Below are positions 1 to 11,300 of a stretch of 64,000 nt of DNA, in pieces. Position 1 is the first letter of the stretch. Each line of letters opens with the position of its first letter. Source of the DNA: Chenopodium formosanum. Its lineage: Eukaryota; Streptophyta; Magnoliopsida; Caryophyllales; Amaranthaceae. The position numbers and the translations under genes are program-made. Location of the stretch: positions 992,001 to 1,056,000 of the forward strand of contig CM044858.1 of assembly GCA_024500155.1 (NCBI GenBank), read 5' to 3'. The notes beneath the pieces were generated by a model. The model was not told the DNA's origin. It made no database searches and saw only the letters and a list, made by a program, of their open reading frames with translations.

Positions 1-502
1 TCCAAAAGTGTTAGATATATCATGTAGTTTAAAACTTTTCAATTATGAAATTAATGGATATTATCAACGGCCGAATTACATACATGATCCAATTTTGCAG
101 ACTCAAAGCCCCTTAATTGTCTTATCTTGAAACTATCAATATCAGTAGAATGTTCATTGCAATTTGACATAGTATATTGATTACAAATGCTAAGTATAGT
201 GATTACAAATGCTAAGTTAATGACAACAACATAAGTTATATAGGATGAAGCTTGTAAATGGTAAAACGGAAAACACATGTTATGCATTCGAGATCTATAC
301 TACTTACGTTCCCCATTTTAAGAAAAACATACAAAATCATTCATTAGATAACAAACATTGATAAAATTACGACGACGAGCTTGTGTTGCGAGCCAATGAG
401 CCGGTGAGACCCAAGAACGGGAACTTTCTTAATTCTACAAGCTCTACGTTCCCATTTTATTTCTTGGTCCTTTTAGTAGTCTTTTTTCATTTGTTAGTTC
501 TC

Positions 503-536
<34 letters not shown>

Positions 537-2482
537 CATTGATAATGTTAATTTGCAAAAAAATATTAATTAGCAAAACATAGAGCTCACTTGAAAACAA
601 AGTAAAGTTGACCCAAGTTTATGGTTGCTATCCGAAATCCGTATAAAACCCGAATGTATGGAAACATACCAAAGTAATAAAAACAAGATATTATATACAT
701 CAAATTGTAGAATTCATCTTTAACAGTTATATACTAATTTCTCAATCTTCGGGAGAAATCCATGTAGCAATAAAATTAGTTAATAATATATGAAAAGTTA
801 AATCAAATATTATCATGAAATTTTGTTACATATTTACAAATTATGTCTTACATGAAATTTTATAAAATTTGTAGCAATAAAGGATTTGACACCGTGGACA
901 TGACATCTATATCGAACACCTAAATCAAAGTTTGTGCAAAGTAGCAAATATACAAATTATAATATACAGATAGATTTTAAGTTTATTCTCATCGGAAATG
1001 AATTTTATGACCAAACAAGAATGAGACTATGAAGTACGTAATTATCATAAACATTTACAAATCAACTTCAAACTTGAATTGATGAAATTGCAGTATATAT
1101 AAATGACAATGAATAATTATAATGTATCCAGTAATTAATTTAATCAACGAAGAATGCAAATACAAAGAATTGATAACTAGAAATATCGAGAAAACTCTAA
1201 CCGATAGAACAAATAATAATGAATGGAAAAACAACTCTTGGTGAACAACTAACAACTTATTATAAAAAATTTCCCATAACAAACTTGGCTGACTGTGTAT
1301 AACTAGTTAATTGTGCACCACCAAAAAAAAAATTCTATGTTTTCTGAATTTAGCAAGTTAGTTATAACCAATTTAAAGTTCGAAGTGTAGGCTGCACCCA
1401 AGCTATAGTTTAGAGTACGTGATGTTCTGGCCAATTTTGCATAAAATTCTTCTGATAAAAACACACGTAACCACAATGAGCTCATCACCACTTAAAATAT
1501 TTTATTTCCAGTCAAATAATATTCAATTAAGTGAGATTACTTATCGTTGTTTGAAAAAAAAACATTAAAAAGATAATGGTTGATAACAAATTTGACTAAT
1601 CTTTCTAATGAGATGACTTATTGTAAAAAAAATTAAAAAAAAAAAAAAGTTTGTATTTGATATTAAATTTGACTGGTTTTCCAAACAAGAAAAGCAATAT
1701 CAATGAAATATTATAGTTATTCAATTGGATTGAAAGGCGTAGCTAAATTAGATTTTCTAAAAATTTGATAAGTTGATCATGAGACAAGACTAACATGAGA
1801 TATTGATGGTGTTGGGGTAAAAGTCACCCAATTATTCATACCTACTTAAATGTGGCCTACTTGTACAGAAGTATGACACTAAAAGGAACATAAATGAGTT
1901 AAAACCATACATTATAATTACCATGGTTTATAAGATTTAGATAATATAAATTTAATTGAAAAGGGTTCATCAGCATGGTTATGAGTTTATGACCCACATC
2001 AAACTAGCATGTAGGAAATTTGGCAAATTTCATGATTTCTTGATTAATTATATGTTATTTTTTTAATTAGGTGGTCCATATTATTGTCATAATTATATAT
2101 GATCTTACATTATTACTGTTCATATAACTATATTGATCCAATAAAGTCCCTTAAAAAAATTGGACCAATTTATAAAGTAGTATTCAATTGAAGAATGATC
2201 TACATTCGAAATATTTGTTGATTGCAAAAATTAATTGTCAATGACATCCTTTGTTGTCATATGCATCATTCGGATTTATGCACTCAAAACTCATAAACTT
2301 TATAATGCATAAGGCTCATTAAGGGATGAGTAGGACCAAGATTATACATAATGGTAGGCTATATCATTCTCTTATCTCTTCAAACTAAAACCCTGGCCTG
2401 GAGCACAAAGCTCTCATGCTAGCATTTAAACGATATGTATGTACGCGTGACATGCATGATGTGTGTTGTTTTGTGCTCTTGA
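1..2482. other. AT-rich intergenic DNA, no gene seen
   Basis: No open frame here looks like a protein. Apparent short frames are low-complexity; one at 383-583 is mostly hydrophobic residues followed by a lysine run encoded by the poly(A) tract at about 510-535. I see no tRNA and no recognisable exon. Confidence 0.7.
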
Positions 2483-2484
2483 TA

Positions 2485-2738
2485 TACTTCCTCCGTTTTC
2501 TTTTACTTGCAACACTTCCCTAAAAAGGAAATGTCACAATACTTGCAACACATTATAAAAGGAAAGTTACTTTAAGGAAAAACTATACTATATCTCTTAT
2601 TTAGAGCACATGGTCCACTAAATTACACTCTTAACAACCACTCATCCTATTTTAAAGTTTATTATATCATGTAAACCTCACCTTTCTTAATTACCGTGTT
2701 AAAGGGTGTGTTGCATCTAAAAGAAAACGGAGGAAGTA
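2485..2738. mobile_element. Stowaway-type MITE (Tc1/mariner-like)
   Basis: A 254-bp non-coding element has perfect 21-bp terminal inverted repeats at 2485-2505 and 2718-2738 (TACTTCCTCCGTTTTC at the left end). It is flanked by TA on both sides (2483-2484 and 2739-2740). The CTCCGT-type terminus with TA target duplication is the hallmark of plant Stowaway MITEs. A second, diverged copy lies at 58722-58944. Confidence 0.92.
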
Positions 2739-2740
2739 TA

Positions 2741-3852
2741 AATAGTATTTTTTTTTGGCGGTATACTTTGAGGAAAGTGATATATGCAATTCCTCTATCT
2801 TTTTATAAATGGTTTAATTTGTTGAATCACCAACTACTATAAGTTTGAAAGGGTATGACATAACACATAAGTATGTGATATCAACAATCGAGTAATACCA
2901 ACTTTCTTTTAGAAAGGTAAATTTCATTAAAGAAAAGTCATACAACACCACAATCAACATTTCCCTAAACAAAATCAGATCTAAAAACTATAACAAACTT
3001 CTTCTATAAAATAATTAAATATATACAGTAGATATCTATGAATCACTAGCTAGGAATGATGAATGAACTTTAATGTCAATGCATTTTTCTAGTGTATATG
3101 GAGATTGTTGCTTATCTTGAATTTGTCATATTTGAGGTTGGTCATGATCTGAACAACATGCATCCATCATAAAAAAATTAGACTATTTTCACATAACATA
3201 TATCTATGGATTCAAACTTTTGTTAACTCAACTCAAAAACACTGTAAAAAAGAAGATACTGAAAAAACTCAAACTAACTTACTACTATTTTCACCTAATT
3301 GCAAACTAACTTACTACTACTACACTCTTGATGTAGCATATTAAAGCTAACAACAAAAAAATAGCTCAACAATAGTCAACAAATTCCCGAAGAAATTAGA
3401 CTATCTTCAACCTATTATCCTAACAATTGAGAGTCCGAGAGTACGTACAATATAAAAAAGAATGAGGAGAAGAGACAATAAAACAACATTGATATTAACT
3501 ACCATAAGTATGGTTGAATGAGTCTAACAAAGTGAGACATAGGAAGGTTTTAAAGAGATTAATAAAAGGTTAGAAAAAGATTAAAGGTGCCTAAAGAATT
3601 GCACTTAAAAAGAACTAAAATCCAGAGTATCCAGTTGTGTACAAGTATTAGGATATTTGTTTCCTTAATTGGCGATGTTTTTCCTAAAAGAGATTAGCAA
3701 TAGATATAGTTTTTTTTTAAAAAAAATTAAAATAAAATTCATTGTTATGTCCATAATTCTTTCCTTGTTATGTTCATAATTTAATTTAAAGAGTAATTAA
3801 TTATCAGCCAAAAAAAAAAAAGAAAATAGTAATGTAAAAAGATCATGAGAGT

Positions 3853-3886
<34 letters not shown>

Positions 3887-3992
3887 ATCATGAGAGTTCT
3901 TACCAATTGTGTGAAGGAGAGTTCGTTTGAGAGTACTCAAACAAGTGAAATTCGTTTGAAACTCTTCATGTAAGTCGAATTTTCTTACAATG
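2741..3992. other. AT-rich intergenic DNA with poly(A) duplication
   Basis: No gene is seen. A direct repeat of about 20 bp (AAAAAGATCATGAGAGTTCT) occurs at 3836-3855 and 3881-3900, separated by a pure A tract of about 28 bp. This looks like a target-site duplication around the poly(A) remnant of a very short retroposed insertion. Confidence 0.6.
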
Positions 3993-3995
3993 TTA

Positions 3996-4207
3996 GGGCC
4001 TTTTCACATTTACTGAACTAAGCTGAATTGAACTAATTGCAATTGAACTGAACTGAACTGAGCTAAAATGAATATTTTATGAGAGAGGGAAATTAGGAGC
4101 TGAACTGAACTGAACTGAATTGATTGGAGCTTAACTGAACTGAACTGAACTGAACTGATTGGAGCTGAACTGAACTGAACTGAAATTAAGTAAATATGAA
4201 CAGGCCC
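3996..4207. mobile_element. Tourist-type MITE (PIF/Harbinger-like) with CTGAA repeats
   Basis: This 212-bp element is bounded by TTA target duplications (3993-3995 and 4208-4210). Its imperfect inverted termini are GGGCCTTTTCACATTTACT on the left and, on the right, the complement of AGTAAATATGAACAGGCCC. The interior is mainly a degenerate (CTGAA)n pentamer array. A related copy lies at 19366-19497. Confidence 0.8.
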
Positions 4208-4210
4208 TTA

Positions 4211-5096
4211 TCTTAATAATTTTATTTTTTTAAAGAAAATGTCATCTTAATAATATGATATGAGATAGTGTTATTTTTTCAGTTTTTGAAAATAGGATAC
4301 TTTTATTTGCAAATAGTCATTCCACCCTTTTTCATAATTTAGTGACATAATGACAAATTTATTCTGCAACCAATTGTACACTTGTACCGATTAATTTAAT
4401 AATTTGCAATAAAAATTGTGTTGTATAGTGTACAGCATACATATACTTTTGACTAGTAAAGAACGCAGAAAGTATTATGTTTATATACAAGTATATATAA
4501 CTTAATAAAGGAATCTTTGTTATTGAATATCAAGTTTTGACTCTCTTAAATAACCGTCTTAGATCCATTTTTGTTATGCTACACCGTATTTGACTACTAT
4601 TTGTCATGCTACACCGTACCAAATAACGAATTATATTTGGTGTAGTTGGTAGGTAATGTATGTTAAACTCACATACAATCCTACTATCGGCAGTTCTTGA
4701 AGATGAGAATTCTCTTATCCTTTGCAGTGCACTAAATTATTTCTAAGAATTTGACTACCATAGTTGAGCAGGTCCAATATGAATTTTTTTTTAATTAAAT
4801 ATTTTTTTTTTAAAAAGAAAAACTATAATCAGACCATATTTTCTCACTTATCCAGATAATCTCACCTAGTATGACATTGTTAATACGAATCAGATCAGAT
4901 TTATCAACAATAATTAATGAAAAAAAAACTGTTACACTATTTAATTTGTTATAACATCATTTAACATGCATGCATCATTATAAACATACAAGTTATTTTT
5001 TTTTACAAACTATTCATTTAAATATTTATCTACTTTTTAATCAAACTCCATATGAAATGACTAAATTACCCTTATACAAAAATGTCAGAGGCTGGT
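4211..5096. other. Intergenic DNA upstream of the NPF gene
   Basis: The stretch is AT-rich with poly(A/T) runs and no coding frame. It is the presumptive upstream regulatory region of the NPF gene; I cannot assign specific elements beyond the TATA-like box at 5097. Confidence 0.55.
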
Positions 5097-5103
5097 TATA
5101 AAA
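5097..5103 (+). promoter_or_regulatory. Candidate TATA box of the NPF gene
   Basis: TATAAAA lies about 240 bp upstream of the chosen start codon at 5344. A start of transcription about 30 bp downstream would give a leader of roughly 210 nt that contains upstream ATGs. Position is the only support. Confidence 0.4.
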
Positions 5104-5343
5104 ACAAGAGTTCCTCTGCATGGGCCAACAAATCACTTGCTCATTCTCATTTTGGCATGCAGCAGCAATCCAGTTCTTCTTCACTGCCATCTGTTTCACT
5201 CGACCTCTTCACCATTTTCTTCCTTTTATTATTTTACACCGTTTTTATTTATCCTTCATTTCACAAATTAAATCCCAGAATTATAAAATCAAATTAGAAG
5301 AGCAAAAACAAAAACAAAAAACAAAAAACAGAGAATTTGAAAG

Positions 5344-8300
5344 ATGGAGACAAAATTGCATTCCAGTGAATCTTCTTTAGTTTGTAATGGATCCCAGGTA
5401 TTTTTTTTTCCTTAAAATTTAAAACAGTCTCTCTTTTTTTTTTTTTCCTCTTATTTTATTTAATAGTATCTCTTTTTTTTTTTTTTCCTTTACATATACA
5501 AATTATATTCTGAAGTTCTGTATAATTTTGTTAATTTTGTAAAACCTTTTTCTATTTTTTCTTCTTAGTTGTAAGTTTTTAATGCTCCCTATACGTCACA
5601 TTGGTGTTACTCTCCACATTTTAGGAAATATATCAATTAAAATACATGATTTTTGTTTCCTTTTTTTTTTTTTTTTATATAGATATTGTTAAAAAAAAAA
5701 ATGTTTACATTCAAAAGATTTTAAATATTTTTGTATATACATCCAAGTGTATAAAAAAATTTCGTAGGATTGTATACAAAGAGTAAAACATTAATTTCAT
5801 CAATCGTCTTTTGATTTAATTTTTTTTAATTATTAAAAGTAGCAATAATTTAGAAAACATTAAATGTTTATATGCAGTTGTAAGTGATAATTATTATTGC
5901 TTGTCTAATGCTTAGATGGGAAAACCTATCTTATTATTGCCAATTATTGTGAGATCAACCAATTTTTGTTTTTTTTTTTTCTCTCATGAATTGCTTATTG
6001 ATAATCTTTTGCTTTAAAATAATAATTTTCCTATAATCTAGTGGAACCAATATGGAGTGAAAATTGTTGACCGGGCATTTTTCCTAAAATTTGGTGCCTA
6101 CATACAGTACATACTCACTAAACTGTCTTTAGTGTCTTAGTCGTCAATAATTACTTTCGTTCTTAGTGACAATAACAAATGAATCTTATTAGTACATTTA
6201 TACCTCATATTGCGTACAATCATAAGGTCTATATACAATACCAACAAGACTATTTTTACTTTCTGATAAATATTTATACCAACATGAGGCCTAAATATAT
6301 TAGCGGACGTTTGTTATTGTCATTACTATAGTAATTATTGGCTTGGACTTCCTCGTAAATTATTTACTTGTGGGAAAAGTCACTCAATATTACCAAGTGT
6401 TAATGTCATAACAAATTTACGAGACAAGTAAAGTTGTTCTCTAGCTAATTACAACTACAAAGAAAAACTCGATCTTGAAATAACTACATAGTCGGGCCAA
6501 TCCAGTTGGGGTTTGAGGGTAAAAGATCTTTACCCCATAGGCCCATAGTGAGAATTGAACCCTCAACCCTCAACCAATACAACGAGTATGTGCAATTAGT
6601 AATGCATAAGATTCTGATGGTACCAACATGAACGCTAAGTCTTTATATTACAGATTTTCACATATTTTTGCAAATTTTAGAGTACTTCAAAGTCAAACTA
6701 TTAGGACTTCAAAAGGCTTTTTGAATTATGATTTTTATTTTCTTAGTGTGGGAGGATTTGATATTGAGTATGATTTGGTCTTGGAAAAGTGTGATAGAAG
6801 CCGCAAGGAGTGAAGCTTGATCATCAATTAATAAAAAGATTGAGGAAATATATTGTACTACTCAATTATAACAAACTTTCATTTTCAAATTTACCTACCA
6901 CTTTAATTAATTTTCCAATAAAGTGTATTGAAAAAGGCTTATATATTTGATATGTCCTTTGATGATGCATTTCACTCATTATAATGTCTGCTTTAGGATG
7001 TCTTGTAGTAAAAATTGAAGAGTATTATCCATCCAACTATCTTGCTCGAAAACTCGAGCACAAACTTGGCTTTGGTGTTTAAAATTTAATTAATAAATGA
7101 ACCGAATTTGAACAAAGTCTAACACTCATGTTATAAATGAGATAATTAGTTTGAACAAAGTCTAACAAATTTTGTGCATGTTTATGAGCAATTAGTTTAT
7201 TTTACAATTTGACTCCACTTAGCAATTGAATGAGTTTAATCATGAGTGAGGTAATAGTCGATGTCACTCACTTCATTTATAACCCAAGATAGTACGAATA
7301 TATATAATTCTTCATTGTTTTTGTTTGAGTCAAAATTATAATGAATTTGAGTTAACCAACCACGTTGAGTTAATAATTTGTTTATTGACTACTATGAGCT
7401 TAATTAGCTTGTAATACACATCGTGTTACTCTATCATTAGTGGAAAAAAAAATGGAGCACATATAGCAGTACAAACATTTCTTAATGATCATAATTTGCT
7501 AGCATTAACGAATGTTAATTACGTTATCATATGAATTTCTTTTGTTACCTTCCAATTTATTTTGAGTGTAATAAAAAGTTTAATTTCATTAAGAACATTT
7601 GATTGATCACAGGGCGGTAATAGCAGCAGCAGTAGTAGCACGGAAACATGGATTTCCTACACGAAAGATGGATCACTAGATCGACATGGAAGGCCTGCAG
7701 CCAAAGGAAGAACTGGTGGGTGGAGATTCGGGATGTTACTCTTAGGTAATAACTTCTTAATTATGATAATGGTTAGAAGTCAAATTGTTACAATTAATAC
7801 TTTATAGAACACTTTTCCCGCCATCAAAATTTATATGGTCTATTATAACTTGGGGAGACACAAAATTTGACCTCAAAAAGTTAGAACAACCGTTATTTAT
7901 AAAAACAGATATAGTAATAACGTAACAACTAAATTTGTGGTCAAGTGAAAATATAAATAACTATGATTTCAATCTTTGATGAAAAAGAATTGAGAATTTT
8001 ACCTAGTTCTAGTCAAAGAATAGGGAAAAACTTTATCCTCTCAAATGATGGTGCCAATTCCTAGTTAACTAACTTATTGGCATTCGCATACAAAATCATG
8101 AATCTTGTGAACTTGGCATGTCACCGAAAGGAAATTTCAATCCATGATATAATAAGTACAAGAGATTATGACTAATTAGGTCCACCAAAAAAAAAAAAAT
8201 ATTACTATAAATCTACTATGCTAATCCCCCCGTCTTTGTACATCTTCAACTTTTATTATACTAGATCTATATGCATGCGATATGTGTTTTAAATTTTAAA

Positions 8301-11300
8301 ACTACAAAATTTATCGGTACATACGGAAAAAAGTAATGGCATGTTATTAGATATTTAAGGTGGACACCAAATTATTTAAGGAATTAATAGAGATTAGATA
8401 ATGATCTAAATTTTATGAATCCCAAAACTTATAATTATGTGACACCTTTTGGTTGGTCTCATGGACCCTATGTACCTTATTTTGTTGTCAATAAATCATC
8501 ATAAGTTCAACATGCGCTAAAATATGAAGTTTACATATTGTATAATGTTGTATAATAAAGAAAAAATATTTATTTTTTTTCCAAAAATTTATTATTATGC
8601 TGTTTAGTGGCATGGGGACAATTATCACTTTGAATTCAATTAAATCATTATTGGAGTTGATGGACTCTTCCTTGTTGATGGCTAAATTTAGTACTTTTGT
8701 AATATCAAATAATCATGCGAGATTCTACCTTTTGTCACGAGTAAAGATAGAAGTTGAGATTGAGCAATAAAAGTAAGTCAAGAAGATAATTAAAAAGTTA
8801 TTTTGGGACTTTTAAAATAGGAGTTTACTTTATACACATTCATGAATGTATAAGATTGGCTATGAAATAACTTTTGTATTGAAATCTTAAGACATTATGA
8901 TCACTAAGATCTCAAGCTGTATTTGAAAAGACAATCTCAATTTGTAAATAAGACAAAATCCTTTCAAATATCACTAATTTTTATATGTGGCTGGCCACAT
9001 GGTGTGGCCAGTCCGTTTCATATAACGGACTCCGTTATACCAAACGGGTCCGTTATTTTAAATTAAAAAAAAAAACGTGTCTTTTTTTTTTTCATTTTAT
9101 TACATCAAAAGGTTCTTCTTTCCCAAAGTTTTCTCATTTTCTCTGTTCCATTTTCTCTCTCCTCAAACTGTTCTTCTTCCATTTTCTCTCTCCTCAAATT
9201 CTTTCTCCTCTAAATTGTTCTTTTCATTGATAATGACTAAAATCAAGATAATCTTCCCTAAGGGAAAGAAAGGATCGACATATACGCTGAACTCTCCTAC
9301 TTCTAATATAAATCAAACCCTAATTTTAGTAATTTTTCGATTTTCCTGTCATCTATGCTCTGCAATTTGAACAAGCATCGAGAGATTGTTTTTGGTGGTG
9401 TGAAAGAATTCGTGAGTAGAAATCAAGCAATTTATGAAGAATTTCTAGAGAATGAAAAGAAAAAAAAAGGCAGATGAAATGGAGGCTGCTAAGAAGATGC
9501 TGGAGGAGCTTGCTAATGTAGAAGATACAACAATAGTTACTTTTTTCATCATGTAGGGATTACTTTTTAAAATTACAGTGTACTTATTTTAGGGGTTACT
9601 CGTTGGTTTTATAGGGAGGGGTTACTTGTTGATTTTACAAGGGTTGTTTGTAAAGTTTTAGGGGGTTACTTGTTACTCATAGTTTATTAGGAGTTACTTG
9701 TTAGTTTAATTTTACAGAATTTGTTGTTAAGTTAGAGGGGTTACTTGTTAATTTTTGTTAAGTTTCAGGTGTTAGTTACTTGTTAGTTTTATAGGGGTTA
9801 CTTGTTATTTTTAGGGGTTACTTGTTAATTTTTGTTAGGGTTACTTGTTTATTTTAGTGGTTACTTGTTAGTTTAACAGGGGTTACTTGTTAATTTTTGT
9901 TAGGATTACTTGTTTATTTTCGGGGTTACTTGTTAATTTTTTGTTAGGGTTACTTGTTTATTTTAGGGGTTACTTGTTAATTATACATGGGTTACTTGTT
10001 AATTTTTGTTAGGGTTACTTGTTTATTATTGTTAGGGTTATTTGTTTATTTTTAGGGGTTACTTGTTAGTTTAACAAGGCTTACTTGTTAATTTTTGTTA
10101 GGGTTACTTGTTAACTATTGTTAGGGTTACTTGTTTATTTTAGGGGTTACTTGTTAATTTTTGTTAAGGTTACTTGTTTATTTTAGGGGTTACTTGTTAG
10201 TTTAACAGGGGTTACTTGTTAATTTTTGTTAGGGTTACTTGTTTACTTTGGGGGTTACTTGTTAATTTTATAGGAGTTATTTGTTAATTTTTGTTAGGGT
10301 TACTTGTTTATTTTAGGGGTTACTTGTTAGTTTAACAGGGGTTACTTGTTAATTTTACAGGGGTTAATTATTAGTTTTACAGGGGTTACATGTTAATTTT
10401 ACAGGGGTTACTTGTTAATTTCTTCAATTTCATTGTATCTATTTTCATCTTCCAGATCCAATACCTGATTATTGGTTTGGATTTCGAGATTCATCAAAGA
10501 ATCTTCAATTTGTTCGATCTTTAATGATTCTTGTGAATCAGGTAATTTTTCGAATTCTTCTGCCATTGTTATTCTTGAATTTCTGGAAGAAAAATTGTGT
10601 GAGGTTTCGCTCAATTTTCGCATTCGTTCCTCGTAAATGAGTTGTTATGGGTTTTAAGGTTTAGAAATTTGCGCGTGTTTTGTTGAGCCATTTTGTTCAG
10701 CGCTTGTTTCCTAATCCCGTTATACGCGCGTCGTTCTCTGTTATTTTGCTGACTTGGAAGCAAGCCACACGGTGTGGCCTGCTGTACCAAAAAGGCGCCG
10801 TATATATATTGTCCTTTAACGCTCCCATTTATATATAGAAAATGTATCCTTTATCTTCACACGTTTAGAGTAAAAATATGACCTTAAATTAAATTAATAT
10901 ATATTGATATGTGTAAATTATAACTTCTCAACCGTTAAATCAACATATATGACCATGAAAATTAAAGATCAGATGACATTATTTTGAGATGGAGATACCA
11001 TTACCCCCCAGCCCCCCTTGGGGGGGGGGGGGGGAGGAACTGCAATAAGGCTGCCCCTTGCTCGCTTTCCCTACCTTTTTGGAGTTCGGGAAAGGAGCGG
11101 GGGCAGAAACAAGCGACCGGGCTATTAAAACGACATACAATTATCTTGAATATGATGTTAACGTTATTATATTGTCTTTCTTTTTCCGTTTTTGCTCTAA
11201 AGATATGTAAGTTTATGATGTTTTGAAAAATAGGTAATGAAGTATTAGCAACACTAGCATTTGTGGGTGTGGAAGTGAACTTGGTGTTGTTCTCAAAATC

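Larger units (their letters stand above)
7746..11233 (+). other. NPF intron 2, enlarged by an inserted element
   Basis: This 3.5 kb intron splits the Gly codon in front of the first conserved NPF block. It contains a TIR element (about 8987-10788) with a GTTACTTGTT minisatellite. Near the 3' end, at 11004-11034, there is a C6/C6/G15 run followed by an imperfect GC-rich palindrome extending to about 11118. The acceptor is AATAG at 11233. Confidence 0.8.

Noticed and set aside
383..583. 66-codon frame with a lysine run
   Set aside because: Produced by a poly(A) tract in AT-rich DNA; no splice context or homology.
9575..10424. CRISPR-like array
   Set aside because: Units are contiguous and variable without unique spacers; this is a plant intron minisatellite.
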